Shown one piece after another: positions 5,172 through 5,173 of a DNA stretch of 5,173 bases. The notes beneath the pieces were generated by a model. The model was not told where the DNA came from. It saw only the letters and a list, made by a program, of their open reading frames with translations, and searched no databases. The translations under genes were made by a program, and so were the position numbers. Each line of letters begins with the position of its first letter. Position 1 is the stretch's first letter. This DNA comes from Actinoplanes liguriensis (lineage in GTDB: Bacteria > Actinomycetota > Actinomycetes > Mycobacteriales > Micromonosporaceae): positions 1,203-6,375 of the forward strand of contig KL571432.1 in the NCBI GenBank assembly GCA_000715855.1. Reading direction: 5' to 3'.

Positions 5172-5173
5172 CT

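Noticed and set aside
5153..5173. Natural Tn5 or IS50 end
   Set aside because: The 19-mer is the engineered mosaic end, differing from both natural Tn5 ends, and it sits at the contig edge with no transposase nearby.
1..5173. A multi-gene defence, mobile or secondary-metabolite system
   Set aside because: The genes are of common, unrelated families in alternating orientation, with no array, integrase, toxin-antitoxin pair or biosynthetic core gene. A single LAL regulator is not enough to infer a biosynthetic cluster.

Overview
The window looks like a contig from a high-GC actinobacterium. GC is very high, codon third positions are almost all G or C, there is a mycothiol-dependent-type enzyme (mycothiol is an actinobacterial thiol), and there is a large LuxR-type ATP-binding (LAL) regulator. 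The mixture would fit Micromonosporaceae such as Actinoplanes, but that is an impression and was not tested.

Layout, left to right. (1) Positions 1-111, plus: the last 36 codons of a gene that reads like an HpcH/HpaI-type aldolase. (2) 3-791, minus: a spermidine-synthase-like Rossmann protein whose C-terminal tail runs antisense through the whole aldolase fragment. (3) 792-902: a divergent promoter region. (4) 903-1691, plus: a maleylpyruvate isomerase/DinB-family, mycothiol-dependent-type enzyme with its His/Glu/His metal site intact. (5) 1699-1753: a long hairpin between two convergent genes, the probable shared terminator. (6) 1768-2241, minus: a BCP/PrxQ-type peroxiredoxin. (7) 2257-3780, minus and 15 bp upstream of the peroxiredoxin: a membrane family-2 glycosyltransferase of the cellulose-synthase-like type, ending in one copy of the 24-residue MshEN (c-di-GMP-binding) motif. 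(8) 3781-3953: a divergent intergenic region with nested inverted repeats. (9) 3954-5152, plus: the first ~400 residues of a LAL-type ATPase regulator, cut off by the contig end; its P-loop lysine is replaced by arginine. (10) 5153-5171: the synthetic 19-bp Tn5 mosaic end (Nextera-type adapter), followed by two more bases. This is not genomic DNA.

The genes do not form one obvious pathway. The only likely co-transcribed pair is glycosyltransferase then peroxiredoxin. The LAL gene is divergent from the glycosyltransferase and could control it, but nothing in the sequence proves this. The peroxiredoxin and the isomerase-family gene both have a TANNNT -10 box exactly 7 nt before their start codons and no usable Shine-Dalgarno, so leaderless transcripts are likely.

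I found no CRISPR array, tRNA, rRNA, insertion sequence, phage gene or defence cassette, and I do not think the window holds a new multi-gene system. The most notable points are the glycosyltransferase with a half-MshEN tail, the altered Walker A of the LAL protein, the antisense gene overlap at the left edge, and the adapter at the right edge.
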